The notes under the pieces were generated by a model that saw only the letters and a list, made by a program, of their open reading frames with translations, did no database searches and was not told the DNA's origin. DNA of 64,000 bases from Paenarthrobacter aurescens (GTDB lineage: Bacteria > Actinomycetota > Actinomycetes > Actinomycetales > Micrococcaceae): positions 372,001-436,000 of the forward strand of contig NZ_CP157456.1 in NCBI RefSeq assembly GCF_041549525.1, read 5' to 3'. Each line of letters starts with the position of its first letter. The first letter of the stretch is position 1. Positions 8,422-15,449 of this stretch are shown in pieces. The position numbers were made by a program, and so were the translations under genes.

Positions 8422-8729
8422 ACCTCTGGCTGTGGATCCTCATTGCCTGTGCTCTGGCGTACCTGACCAAGCTGGTGGGCTACTTCGTCCCTGCCAAGCT
8501 GCTGGAGAGCCCGCGGATCATGCACGTTGCCGGCACCATGACCATTGGCCTGCTGGCATCCCTCACCGTGGTGAACGCCGTGGCGTCAGGACAAGGCCTG
8601 GTCCTCGATGCCCGTGTGGGCGCCTTGGTTGCCGCGGCCGTTGCGCTGTGGCTGCGCGCGCCGTTCCTTGTAGTGGTGATTTCAGGCGCAGGAGCCGCAG
8701 CATTGCTGCGGCTCCTGGGTTGGAGCTAA
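8418..8729 (+). CDS. azlD: AzlD family branched-chain amino acid exporter, small subunit
   Basis: 103 residues and almost wholly hydrophobic. It starts MNLWLWILIACALAYLTKLVGYFVP, and the T-K-L-x-G-Y motif and the C-terminal RAPFLVVVISGAGAAALLRLLG are typical of AzlD. It starts by ATGA overlap with azlC and closes the coupled chain GDPD-DoxX-AzlC-AzlD. The small subunit is required along with AzlC for export of branched-chain amino acids. Confidence 0.92.
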   Translation: MNLWLWILIACALAYLTKLVGYFVPAKLLESPRIMHVAGTMTIGLLASLTVVNAVASGQGLVLDARVGALVAAAVALWLRAPFLVVVISGAGAAALLRLLGWS

Positions 8730-8743
8730 TTACCTGGCTGAGG

Positions 8744-9274
8744 TTAGCGGTACTGCTGACCACTGGGCTGTTGCACCGGCGGTTGCTGTACAGGCGGCTG
8801 CTGCATCGGCGTCTGGGCGTAGCCTTGCGGGTACGGCTGCGCATATCCCTGCGGGTAAGCCACGAATTGCTGTCCGGCAGCGGGTCCGAGGTAGCGCGCG
8901 GAGCCGTACGAAAGCATGGGCACGAAAACCACCGGCAACAGGACCAGGCCAACGGTGTATCCGGCGTCTTTTCCGAATGATTTGGCGAGGTCGTTCATGG
9001 ACACGATGCTGAAGTAGATGCCTGCGAACGGGATGAAGAAGAGCAGGTACCAGTACCAGGGGCGGCCTGCGATTTCCAAGAGCTTTATTCCGTTGTAGAC
9101 CGGCACGAAGGCACCCCACGCAGGCCGGCCGGACTTGGTGAAGATTCCCATGTAGAGCACGCCGACGATTGCGAAAATCACCGCAAAGTAGATCACCATG
9201 AACAGCAGGCCAAGGCCGACCGCGAGAGCGGAATCGGCTCCGCTGGAAGAGTATGAGCTCAGGGGAATATTCAT
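8744..9274 (-). CDS. DUF5684-type membrane protein with Pro/Gln-rich tail
   Basis: 176 residues. Three to four hydrophobic helices occupy residues about 15-115, containing GRPAWGAFVPVYNGIKLLEIAGRPWYWYLLFFIPFAGIYF read in pieces such as AFVPVYNGIKLLEI and PWYWYLLFFIPFAG. This 'signal-peptidase-I-neighbour' fold is annotated as DUF5684 and has no known function. From residue about 133 the sequence becomes low-complexity: YPQGYAQ repeated, then PPVQQ repeated. The gene converges on azlD with 14 bp between the stops. Confidence 0.8.
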   Translation of the reverse strand: MNIPLSSYSSSGADSALAVGLGLLFMVIYFAVIFAIVGVLYMGIFTKSGRPAWGAFVPVYNGIKLLEIAGRPWYWYLLFFIPFAGIYFSIVSMNDLAKSFGKDAGYTVGLVLLPVVFVPMLSYGSARYLGPAAGQQFVAYPQGYAQPYPQGYAQTPMQQPPVQQPPVQQPSGQQYR

Positions 9275-9355
9275 ACAACCGACCCTACGGTGCCCGTAGC
9301 TGGCCCGCCATGGGCAGGACTCACCATGGGCAGCTATCGGGCAGGGCGTTGGTGC

Positions 9356-9985
9356 CTAGACAGCCTCAGAAAAGGTCATCCCCGGGATACCCGACTGTTC
9401 CGGCAGCGGCCGGGACGGGCGCTCCGTGCGGATGGCGTCCTCGATCAACGCCACAGGACGCTTCCAGGCTTCGGACCCCGGCTCCATGGTGTCCACCGCG
9501 CCGATCAGCATGGCCACCAAGCGGACCATATCCTCGATGGTGATATCGCGTCGCAGGGAACCCTGCCCCTGGCCACGCTCCAAAAGAACGTTCATGGACC
9601 CGATCAGTCCACCGGTAATGCCTACGAGGAGCCCGCGCCTGCCGGCAACCGCGTCCAGGAGGTTTGCGTCGTCGCTGGCGACTTTCACCACGGCGTCGAT
9701 CACGTTAATGAGCCCCTCGGCGGCGTCCATGCCGTCCAGGGCAGCCTCTGCTACGGGATCCACGTGCAATCTGAGTTGCCGTGACAGGGCTGCGAGAACC
9801 AGTTGCTCTTTGTCCGAGAAATTGCGGAACAGTGTTGCGGGGCCAACTCCAGCGGTGGCCGCGATGGTCTGGAGGGGTACTTCGGGGCCGTGTTCCCGGA
9901 AGCACTGCCGGGCGGCGGTAATGATCTTGTCCACATTGCGTGCGGCGTCGGCCCTGAGGGGCTTGCGTTCAGAGGGCTGTTCCAT
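9356..9985 (-). CDS. TetR family transcriptional regulator
   Basis: 209 residues from the ATG at 9985. The N-terminal helix-turn-helix reads NVDKIITAARQCFREHGPEV, then LQTIAATAGVGPATLFRNFSDKEQLV, a clear TetR DNA-binding domain. The C-terminal ligand domain is of the AcrR/SLC41-like type (ending GSEAWKRPVALIEDAI). An in-frame extension upstream to 10069 is unlikely because it would cover the promoter of the divergent thiamine-binding gene. The target is unknown; the divergent gene is the first candidate. Confidence 0.88.
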   Translation of the reverse strand: MEQPSERKPLRADAARNVDKIITAARQCFREHGPEVPLQTIAATAGVGPATLFRNFSDKEQLVLAALSRQLRLHVDPVAEAALDGMDAAEGLINVIDAVVKVASDDANLLDAVAGRRGLLVGITGGLIGSMNVLLERGQGQGSLRRDITIEDMVRLVAMLIGAVDTMEPGSEAWKRPVALIEDAIRTERPSRPLPEQSGIPGMTFSEAV

Positions 9986-10077
9986 GCTTGTCAGGGTAGC
10001 AACGGAGCGCCGCCGCTCTGTTGTTACGCGGGAGTACGTTCTTATATGACAAACCGGTACGTGAAACACTGGATTTT

Positions 10078-10410
10078 ATGTTGCTTGCATTCTCAGTCGC
10101 CCCTTCGGGCCAGCCCGCTTCCGCCGCCAACGGGGGACCAACCCCTGACGCTTCCGTGCACGACGCCGTCGCTGCCGCCGTCAAGATCGTCCGTGAATCC
10201 GGACTGCCCAACCAGACGGACTCCATGTTCACCACCATCGAGGGCGAATGGGACGAGGTGTTTGACGTGGTCAAACGCGCTACGGAGGCAGTTGGCCGCT
10301 ACGGCAGCCGGGTGTCACTGGTGATCAAGGCGGACATCCGCCCCGGGTACAGCGGCGAGCTGACCGGCAAGGTTGAACGCCTCGAAGACGCCATTTCCGC
10401 CACGGACTAG
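10078..10410 (+). CDS. MTH1187 family thiamine-binding protein
   Basis: 110 residues from the ATG at 10078 (MLLAFSVAPSG). It has the MTH1187/YkoF-like fold pattern: LLAFSVAP strand, DAVAAAVKIVRESGLPNQTDSMFTTIEGEWDEV read as VHDAVAAAVKIVRESG and TDSMFTTIEGEWDEV, and RVSLVIKADIRPG. These small proteins bind thiamine or hydroxymethylpyrimidine and may act in salvage. It is divergent from the TetR gene and precedes an O-methyltransferase by 40 bp. Confidence 0.82.
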   Translation: MLLAFSVAPSGQPASAANGGPTPDASVHDAVAAAVKIVRESGLPNQTDSMFTTIEGEWDEVFDVVKRATEAVGRYGSRVSLVIKADIRPGYSGELTGKVERLEDAISATD

Positions 10411-10450
10411 ATCCTTCCCCCGCGCTGCGGCGGGTGCCAGACTGGGGGCC

Positions 10451-11122
10451 ATGATTGAACACGTTACCGAGCCTGGTTGGGTGGACGTAGAGCACTACCT
10501 CACGGACGTCCTCGTGCGCCCGGAACCTGCCCATAAGCGCGCCCTGACCTCCGCCGTCGAGGCCGGCATGCCGGCGATCGAAGTAGCCCCCAACGCGGGC
10601 AAGCTGCTCCGGATGCTGGTGCAGATGTCCGGGGCAAGGCGGGTGCTGGAGATCGGTACCCTGGCCGGATTCAGCAGCATCTGGATGGCACAAGGACTGC
10701 CCGACGACGGCAGGATAGTGACGTGCGAATTCCTCCAAAAGCATGCGGACCTCGCACGGGCCAATCTTGACGCCGCCGGAGTTGGGCACAAGGTGGACAT
10801 CCGGGTGGGTGCTGCCTTGGACACGCTTCCCGCGTTGGCAGGCCAGGAGTCGTTCGACTTCGTTTTCATTGACGCAGACAAGGAAAATGATGCGAACTAC
10901 CTCGACTGGGCCATCCGGCTGGGGCACCCCGGCACGGTGATAGTGGTGGACAACGTCATCTGGGACGGCGCCATCCTGGAGCCCGAAAGGGACCACGTGA
11001 ATGCACCCGGTATTGTGGCTGCGCTGGAAAAGATGGGCCAGGATCCACGCCTGGATGCCACGGCCATCCAGACCGTGGGCAGCAAGGGATGGGACGGTTT
11101 TGCCATAGCGAGGGTGCGGTAA
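10451..11122 (+). CDS. SAM-dependent O-methyltransferase (class I, catechol type)
   Basis: 223 residues from the ATG at 10451. The SAM-binding motif VLEIGTLAGFSSIWMA, the acidic VTCEFLQKHADLA and the metal-binding FDFVFIDADKENDANYLDW with VIVVDNVIWDG match bacterial O-methyltransferases of the caffeoyl-CoA/catechol type (Methyltransf_3). They use a divalent metal to methylate a phenolic or similar hydroxyl; the substrate here is unknown. The upstream in-frame start at 10373 would overlap the previous gene and is not preferred. The stop directly abuts the ATG of the next gene. Confidence 0.9.
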   Translation: MIEHVTEPGWVDVEHYLTDVLVRPEPAHKRALTSAVEAGMPAIEVAPNAGKLLRMLVQMSGARRVLEIGTLAGFSSIWMAQGLPDDGRIVTCEFLQKHADLARANLDAAGVGHKVDIRVGAALDTLPALAGQESFDFVFIDADKENDANYLDWAIRLGHPGTVIVVDNVIWDGAILEPERDHVNAPGIVAALEKMGQDPRLDATAIQTVGSKGWDGFAIARVR

Positions 11123-11626
11123 ATGGATTTCACGATTCGCCAGGCTACGGTGGACGATGCCGGGGCCATGGCCCTGATGCACGTCCAGTCGTGGAAAGAG
11201 GCTTACGGTCACCTGCTCCCTCCGGAGTTCTTCGCGAAACAGGAAGCAGCCCTGCCCCGCAGGATCGAGCGGTACCGGGAATTCATTGCTGCAGGCCACA
11301 CCCGGATGCTTGCCCATGATCCCGACGGTCAACTGGTGGGCCTCGGCGCAGCAGGTCCCGGTCAGGACGAAGACGGTCCCTGTGAGCGTGAGCTTTTCAT
11401 GCTCTACACCCTGGAACGCATCCATGGCAGGGGAGTGGGCCAAGCCTTGGTTGATGCCCTGATCGGCGACGGTCCGGCGTACTTATGGGTGCTGGATGAT
11501 AATCCCCGTGCCCAGGCTTTTTACCGGCGCAACGGTTTTGTGCCGGACGGTAAACGGCAGCTCTGCGACCCATCCTGGTACTCGCTGCCGGAACATCGCA
11601 TGGTGCGTCCTGGCGTCGGGCCTTAG
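11123..11626 (+). CDS. GNAT family N-acetyltransferase
   Basis: 167 residues with the GNAT layout: MDFTIRQATVDDAGAMALMHVQSWKEAY at the start (seen as FTIRQATVDDA and HVQSWKEAYGH), a central ELFMLYTLERIHGRGVGQALVDAL acetyl-CoA motif A, and the motif B-like WVLDDNPRAQAFYRRNGFVPDG. It should move an acetyl group from acetyl-CoA to an amine; the substrate is not predictable. The ATG follows the O-methyltransferase stop with no gap, so the two are translated from one message. Confidence 0.92.
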   Translation: MDFTIRQATVDDAGAMALMHVQSWKEAYGHLLPPEFFAKQEAALPRRIERYREFIAAGHTRMLAHDPDGQLVGLGAAGPGQDEDGPCERELFMLYTLERIHGRGVGQALVDALIGDGPAYLWVLDDNPRAQAFYRRNGFVPDGKRQLCDPSWYSLPEHRMVRPGVGP

Positions 11627-11770
11627 CAGGCTCAAAATGCGCGCAAGCTGTTCCCACCGCTGACCCATATGGATATGGTGATCACGGGCGGTGCGGCTGA
11701 AGATCGCCCGGGTTGAAATCGGGCGCCGAAACCGGAGCCTGAGTACGCCATTCGATTCTCGGGAGGAAGC

Positions 11771-12112
11771 ATGTCTGATCCAGAGCAGGATCCAAACCAG
11801 CAGGAGGGCCCCGCGGACGGTGGGGCTTCCGGTGTTCCAGGTACTCACGACGGCGGTGCTGACGGTGGTGCCGATGGCGGCGCTGATGGTGGTGCCGAAG
11901 GTCCCGCGGACGGTGGGGCTTCCGGTGTTCCGGGCACTCACGACGGCGGTGCTGACGGTGGTGCCGATGGCGGCGCTGATGGTGGTGCTGAAGGTCCCGC
12001 GGACGGTGGGGCTTCCGGTGTTCCAGGTACTCACGACGGCGGTGCTGACGGTGGTGCCGATGGTGGCGCTGACGGTGGTGCCGATGGCGGCGCCGGACAA
12101 CAAGGCAGCTGA
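11771..12112 (+). CDS. Small Asp/Gly/Ala tandem-repeat protein (BatC-like low complexity)
   Basis: 113 residues. After the leader MSDPEQDPNQQE come three copies of a 31-residue unit beginning GPADGGASGVPGTHDGG and running on through DGGA tetrads, ending GAGQQGS. It has no Cys, no membrane segment and no signal peptide; it is strongly acidic, with one His per unit in the THDGG context. An excellent ribosome binding site (GGGAGGAAG) lies 5 bases before the ATG, which supports real translation. Similar proteins have been labelled BatC in related genomes, without a known function. The stop is two bases before the TTG of a JmjC-type oxygenase gene, so it could be the substrate of that enzyme; this is inference. 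Confidence 0.75.
   Translation: MSDPEQDPNQQEGPADGGASGVPGTHDGGADGGADGGADGGAEGPADGGASGVPGTHDGGADGGADGGADGGAEGPADGGASGVPGTHDGGADGGADGGADGGADGGAGQQGS
11807..12085 (+). repeat. Three tandem 93-bp in-frame units in the Asp/Gly/Ala protein
   Basis: Units start at 11807, 11900 and 11993, each 93 bp (31 codons). The first two are almost identical; the third diverges only at its end. Within each unit the tetrad DGGA recurs, giving a second 12-bp periodicity. The nesting of two periods and near-identical DNA suggests expansion by slippage or unequal exchange. There are no spacers, so this is not a CRISPR array. Confidence 0.92.
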
Positions 12113-12114
12113 GT

Positions 12115-13320
12115 TTGAGCTCTGCCAGCACTGATTTCCAGGACCCGGGCGCAGTGAAGAGCGCCGGGGTCCTGGAAACACGACTGATTGACATTGCACG
12201 GGAGAGGTTTGCCGGCGAGGTCTGGGGGCGCACTGCGCTGCTGAGCCGCGGAGTCAGCGACTTCTCCGATGTGTTCTCTGCCGGCGCGGTTGACGAGCTG
12301 GTTTCGCGCCGCGGTCTGCGCACCCCTTTCCTTCGCGTGGCCAAGGGCGGCTCCACCCTTCCGGAGTCCTCATTCACTTCCCCGGCAGGTGTTGGTGCCA
12401 CCATCCCGGATCAGCTGGACGACACCGCACTGTGGCGCAAATTCGCCGACGGCGCCACCCTCGTCCTGCAGGCACTGCACCGCACGTGGGACCCGGTGGC
12501 GGGTTTCACCAGCCGGCTGAGCTCCGAGCTCGGACATCCTGTGCAGGCCAATGCGTACATCACCCCTCCTCAGAACCGCGGTTTCGACGATCACTACGAT
12601 GTCCACGACGTCTTCGTTCTGCAGATCGAAGGAACCAAGCGCTGGATCATCCACGAGCCTGTGCACGTGGACCCGCTGCGAAGCCAGCCGTGGACAGATC
12701 ACCGCTCCGAGGTAGCCGAGGCAGCCCAAGGCCAGGCCTACATAGACACTGTCCTGGAGCCAGGCGATGTCCTGTACCTGCCCCGTGGTTGGCTGCACGC
12801 CGCCCAGGCGCAAGGTGAAGTCTCCATCCATCTCACGTTGGGAGTGCACAACTGGACCCGGCACGCACTGGCCGAACAGCTCGCGCAGGCCGCGTTGGCA
12901 GCCCTTTGTGAGGACCCCGTGATGCGCGGATCCCTGCCGTTGGGTGTGGATGGGCCTGAGGAGGAACTCGCGGTGATCCGTGAGCGCCTTGCCGCTGCCG
13001 TCCTGCAGGCTGACACCACCTCGGCGTTCCAACGCTCAAGGAGAGGCCAGGCGCGCCCGGCCCCTCTTGGCCCGGTGGCGCAGCTCGCGGCCGTACAGGG
13101 CCTGGGGCCAGGCTCCTTGGTGAGGCTCCGGGATGCCTTGGAAGCCCGGTTGGAGGGCTCGCGCCTGTCCACCCGCGTTGGTTGGCTGGATTTCCCCGCA
13201 ACAGACTTGCCGTCCGTGGAGCGACTGCTGGATGGAGGGGAACACCTTGCAAACGATCTTGGGATTGAACTTGTGGAAAGGCTGTTGCGCGCAGGAGTTC
13301 TCCTCCCCGCCGGGAACTGA
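12115..13320 (+). CDS. JmjC/cupin-type 2-oxoglutarate oxygenase (YcfD/NO66-like)
   Basis: 401 residues. The double-stranded beta-helix core has the iron-binding triad: H160 and D162 in FDDHYDVHDVFVLQ and H228 in GDVLYLPRGWLHAA. The motif QIEGTKRWIIHEP is typical of the ribosomal-oxygenase branch of JmjC enzymes. Those enzymes hydroxylate Arg, His, Asp or Asn in proteins using Fe(II), O2 and 2-oxoglutarate. The TTG start at 12115 lies two bases after the stop of the repeat protein; GTG at 12154 is an alternative. The next gene, a sucrase/ferredoxin-like protein, follows two bases after the stop. The three-gene packing suggests one function, with the repeat protein as a possible substrate. Confidence 0.85.
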   Translation: MSSASTDFQDPGAVKSAGVLETRLIDIARERFAGEVWGRTALLSRGVSDFSDVFSAGAVDELVSRRGLRTPFLRVAKGGSTLPESSFTSPAGVGATIPDQLDDTALWRKFADGATLVLQALHRTWDPVAGFTSRLSSELGHPVQANAYITPPQNRGFDDHYDVHDVFVLQIEGTKRWIIHEPVHVDPLRSQPWTDHRSEVAEAAQGQAYIDTVLEPGDVLYLPRGWLHAAQAQGEVSIHLTLGVHNWTRHALAEQLAQAALAALCEDPVMRGSLPLGVDGPEEELAVIRERLAAAVLQADTTSAFQRSRRGQARPAPLGPVAQLAAVQGLGPGSLVRLRDALEARLEGSRLSTRVGWLDFPATDLPSVERLLDGGEHLANDLGIELVERLLRAGVLLPAGN

Positions 13321-13322
13321 CA

Positions 13323-14264
13323 GTGCCGGGCAGTGACGCGGCTGCCGCCAGGGCGTTTTTCTGCTCCGATGACGCCCGGGTGCGGGGCGACTCCATGGCC
13401 GGAACGGCGTCACCGGGACTGGTGTGGGTCCTTATAGAGCACCGGGGCGGGTGGCCGCCCAGTGGCTTCGACGGCCTTGATCTTGAAAGCAGCACCAAAG
13501 CCCTGGTGTCCTCGGCAGCACGGGCGGCGGGTGCCCGCGTCCTCCTGGTGCGGCGTCCCGGTCCTCGCCCGCGCCATGGTCCCAAACGCTGGGCCGTCCT
13601 TCGCTATCAAAGCTCCGGTGCTTATCAACAGCTCTGGGGCGTGTGGGAGCGGGACGAGGACCTTTCAGGAATTGTTTCAGCGCTGGCATCCCCTGGAGAG
13701 ACGGGCCTTCCGCCGGTCATCCTGATCTGCGCGCATGGCCGGCATGACCCGTGCTGCGCAGTGCGTGGCCGGCCGGTGGGACGTGCCCTGGGCGAGCGTT
13801 GGCCGGAGCTCGTTTGGGAGTGTTCCCATGTGGGCGGTGACAGGTTTGCCGCCAACGCCGTGGTGGTTCCGGACGGCGTGTACTACGGAGGGCTCGACGC
13901 CGGGTCATCCCTCACCACGATCGAGGCCCACCTTGCTGGCCGGGTTCACGCCGAATATCTGCGCGGATATACGGACCTTTCCCCGCTGCAGCAAGCGGCC
14001 ATTGCGGCGGTGCTCGCCCGCTTCGGGCCAGCCGGCAGGCACGATTACCAGGTGACCGAGACCGTGCAGGAGGGCGGGCAGTGGCGCGTCCACGTCACCG
14101 GCAGTCCACCCCACCCGGCGCATATTGATGTGGAATTGAAGACCAACCGCTCAGCTCCGTGCCAGCTCACGTGCCTGGCGCCGTCCGTTGGCTCGGTGAT
14201 GATCTACCAGTCGGCATCCATCCGAAGCAGCGTGCTTCAGCGGGGTTCCGAGTCCTCCGGCTGA
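13323..14264 (+). CDS. Sucrase/ferredoxin-like protein (thioredoxin-like 2Fe-2S)
   Basis: 313 residues with the sucrase/ferredoxin-like family core: ILICAHGRHDPCCAVRGRPVG, in which the Cys residues and the H-x-x-H-D-x-C-C arrangement resemble thioredoxin-like [2Fe-2S] ferredoxins. This is followed by VWECSHVGGDRFAANAVVVPDGVYYGG, also a family signature. The role of the family is not established; electron transfer is plausible. GTG start at 13323, two bases after the oxygenase stop, so the gene is translationally coupled. Its 3' end overlaps a small opposite-strand gene. Confidence 0.85.
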   Translation: MPGSDAAAARAFFCSDDARVRGDSMAGTASPGLVWVLIEHRGGWPPSGFDGLDLESSTKALVSSAARAAGARVLLVRRPGPRPRHGPKRWAVLRYQSSGAYQQLWGVWERDEDLSGIVSALASPGETGLPPVILICAHGRHDPCCAVRGRPVGRALGERWPELVWECSHVGGDRFAANAVVVPDGVYYGGLDAGSSLTTIEAHLAGRVHAEYLRGYTDLSPLQQAAIAAVLARFGPAGRHDYQVTETVQEGGQWRVHVTGSPPHPAHIDVELKTNRSAPCQLTCLAPSVGSVMIYQSASIRSSVLQRGSESSG

Positions 14265-14407
14265 TCCAGATCCAGCGGCGATACGTCCTGCGGGGAGTCG
14301 AGGAGGCTCGGGGGTTTGGGCACGCGCGCCAGGAGGAGGCAGACGACTGTCAGCCAGGCGACCGCCACCGTCAACACCTCCGCCCACACGGATGCTCCTA
14401 GTTCCAT
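14237..14407 (-). CDS. Small single-pass membrane protein (56 residues)
   Basis: The translation runs MELGASVWAEVLTVAVAWLT, then VVCLLLARVPKPPSLLDSPQ and an acidic tail ending EDSEPR. Residues about 8-27 form one membrane helix, and the tail is acidic and proline-containing. It overlaps the 3' end of the sucrase/ferredoxin-like gene by 28 bp on the opposite strand and is divergent from the spermidine-synthase-like gene, so it may share the iron-box region at 14439-14457. The helix-plus-tail design and a start just inside an intergenic promoter region favour a real gene, but no homolog is recognised. Confidence 0.5.
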   Translation of the reverse strand: MELGASVWAEVLTVAVAWLTVVCLLLARVPKPPSLLDSPQDVSPLDLDQPEDSEPR

Positions 14408-14438
14408 GTAGAGATCATATGGCCGTTGATGGCAAAAC

Positions 14439-14457
14439 TGTAAGTAGCCTTACTTTA
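14439..14457. promoter_or_regulatory. Possible DtxR/IdeR-type iron box
   Basis: The 19-mer TGTAAGTAGCCTTACTTTA matches the actinobacterial iron-box consensus (TWAGGTWAGSCTWACCTWA) at about 14 of 19 positions; the right half is the stronger. It sits upstream of the spermidine-synthase-like gene and also upstream of the divergent small gene. Two better boxes lie in the siderophore region close by. Confidence 0.55.
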
Positions 14458-14525
14458 TTTGTGACTAACCTGGGTCATGCAGTGCTCCACTAGGCTTGGA
14501 GCATGACTCAGGCAGGGCGGAAGTA

Positions 14526-15449
14526 GTGGCGAAACGCGCTAAGGCGGGCAGGTCCCAGAGGTCGACGGCGGGAGTGGTGGAGGTGCCTGCCGGCACCCGC
14601 ATTGACGGTCCGGCGGCTGGCGTCTACTACATCGATACCGGCGATTGCGAGTTGATCCAGGACCAGGACAACTCCAACGGCTGGCTGCTCAAGATCAACG
14701 GCGTCATGAGCTCCCACATTGATCTCGCGGACCCGCTTCTCCTCGAATTTGAGTACATGCGCTGGATTGCCGCGCTGGTGGAATCCCGATGGCCGCGGGA
14801 ACTGAAGCCCAAACTCCGGGCCCTTCATTTGGGCGGAGGAGCGTGCTCCATGGCACGGTACTTCCATGCCGGATATCCGGAGGCGCGTCAGGTGGTGGTT
14901 GAGCTGGACGGGAAGCTGGCCGACTACGTTCGCGGCTGGTTCGACCTCCCCAAAGCGCCCCTGTTGCGGATCCGTGTGGGTGAGGCCCGGCAGGTTACGG
15001 AGTCGCTTAGCCCGGACAGCCGTGACCTCATTATTCGGGATGTTTTTGCCGGAGCCTTCACGCCACAGGCTTTGACCACGCGGGAGTTCACCGCCCATGC
15101 GGACTCCGTGCTTGCCCCCGATGGCCTGTACATAGTGAACTCCGGGGACGCCCCGGATCTGAAGAACGCCCGGGCCGACGCCGCCACCATCGCGGACACG
15201 TTTGAGCACACCATGATCATTGCCGATCCCGCCATGCTTAAGGGGCGGCGCTACGGCAACATGATCATGGCCGGCAGCCACGCACCTTTCGGCAACGATC
15301 CCACTCTTGCCCGCAGGCTTCTGGGTGGTGGCGTCCCGGCCCACATTTGGGACGATGCCAAGGTGCGTGCTTTCGCCAAAGGAACCCCGGTGCGGCACGA
15401 TCCCCCGGTGGAGACGCCGGGGGAGGGCCCTTCAGCTTCGGCTGAGTGA
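14526..15449 (+). CDS. Spermidine-synthase-like (polyamine aminopropyltransferase fold) protein
   Basis: About 307 residues. The Rossmann core has LRALHLGGGACSMARYF (nucleotide-binding glycine motif), ARQVVVELDGKLADYVRGWF and SRDLIIRDVFAGAFTPQALTT. In true spermidine synthases the last segment reads D-x-x-x-x-D-x-x-D-P; here the catalytic Asp region is replaced by RDVFAGAFTP. This branch is common in actinobacteria and its substrate is not settled. GTG at 14526 is chosen; TTG at 14496 in frame is possible, and both have weak ribosome binding sites. The 3' end overlaps the convergent ABC gene by 18 bp. The candidate iron box upstream suggests iron-dependent expression. Confidence 0.8.
   Translation: MAKRAKAGRSQRSTAGVVEVPAGTRIDGPAAGVYYIDTGDCELIQDQDNSNGWLLKINGVMSSHIDLADPLLLEFEYMRWIAALVESRWPRELKPKLRALHLGGGACSMARYFHAGYPEARQVVVELDGKLADYVRGWFDLPKAPLLRIRVGEARQVTESLSPDSRDLIIRDVFAGAFTPQALTTREFTAHADSVLAPDGLYIVNSGDAPDLKNARADAATIADTFEHTMIIADPAMLKGRRYGNMIMAGSHAPFGNDPTLARRLLGGGVPAHIWDDAKVRAFAKGTPVRHDPPVETPGEGPSASAE

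Noticed and set aside
11807-12085. CRISPR-like array
   Set aside because: Units are contiguous with no unique spacers, lie within an open reading frame and are in phase with codons.
11483-12404. Two long open frames on the minus strand across the Asp/Gly/Ala repeats
   Set aside because: Both are by-products of the in-frame repeat; they have repetitive His/Arg or Thr/Ser composition, no ribosome binding site, and overlap a well-supported plus-strand gene.
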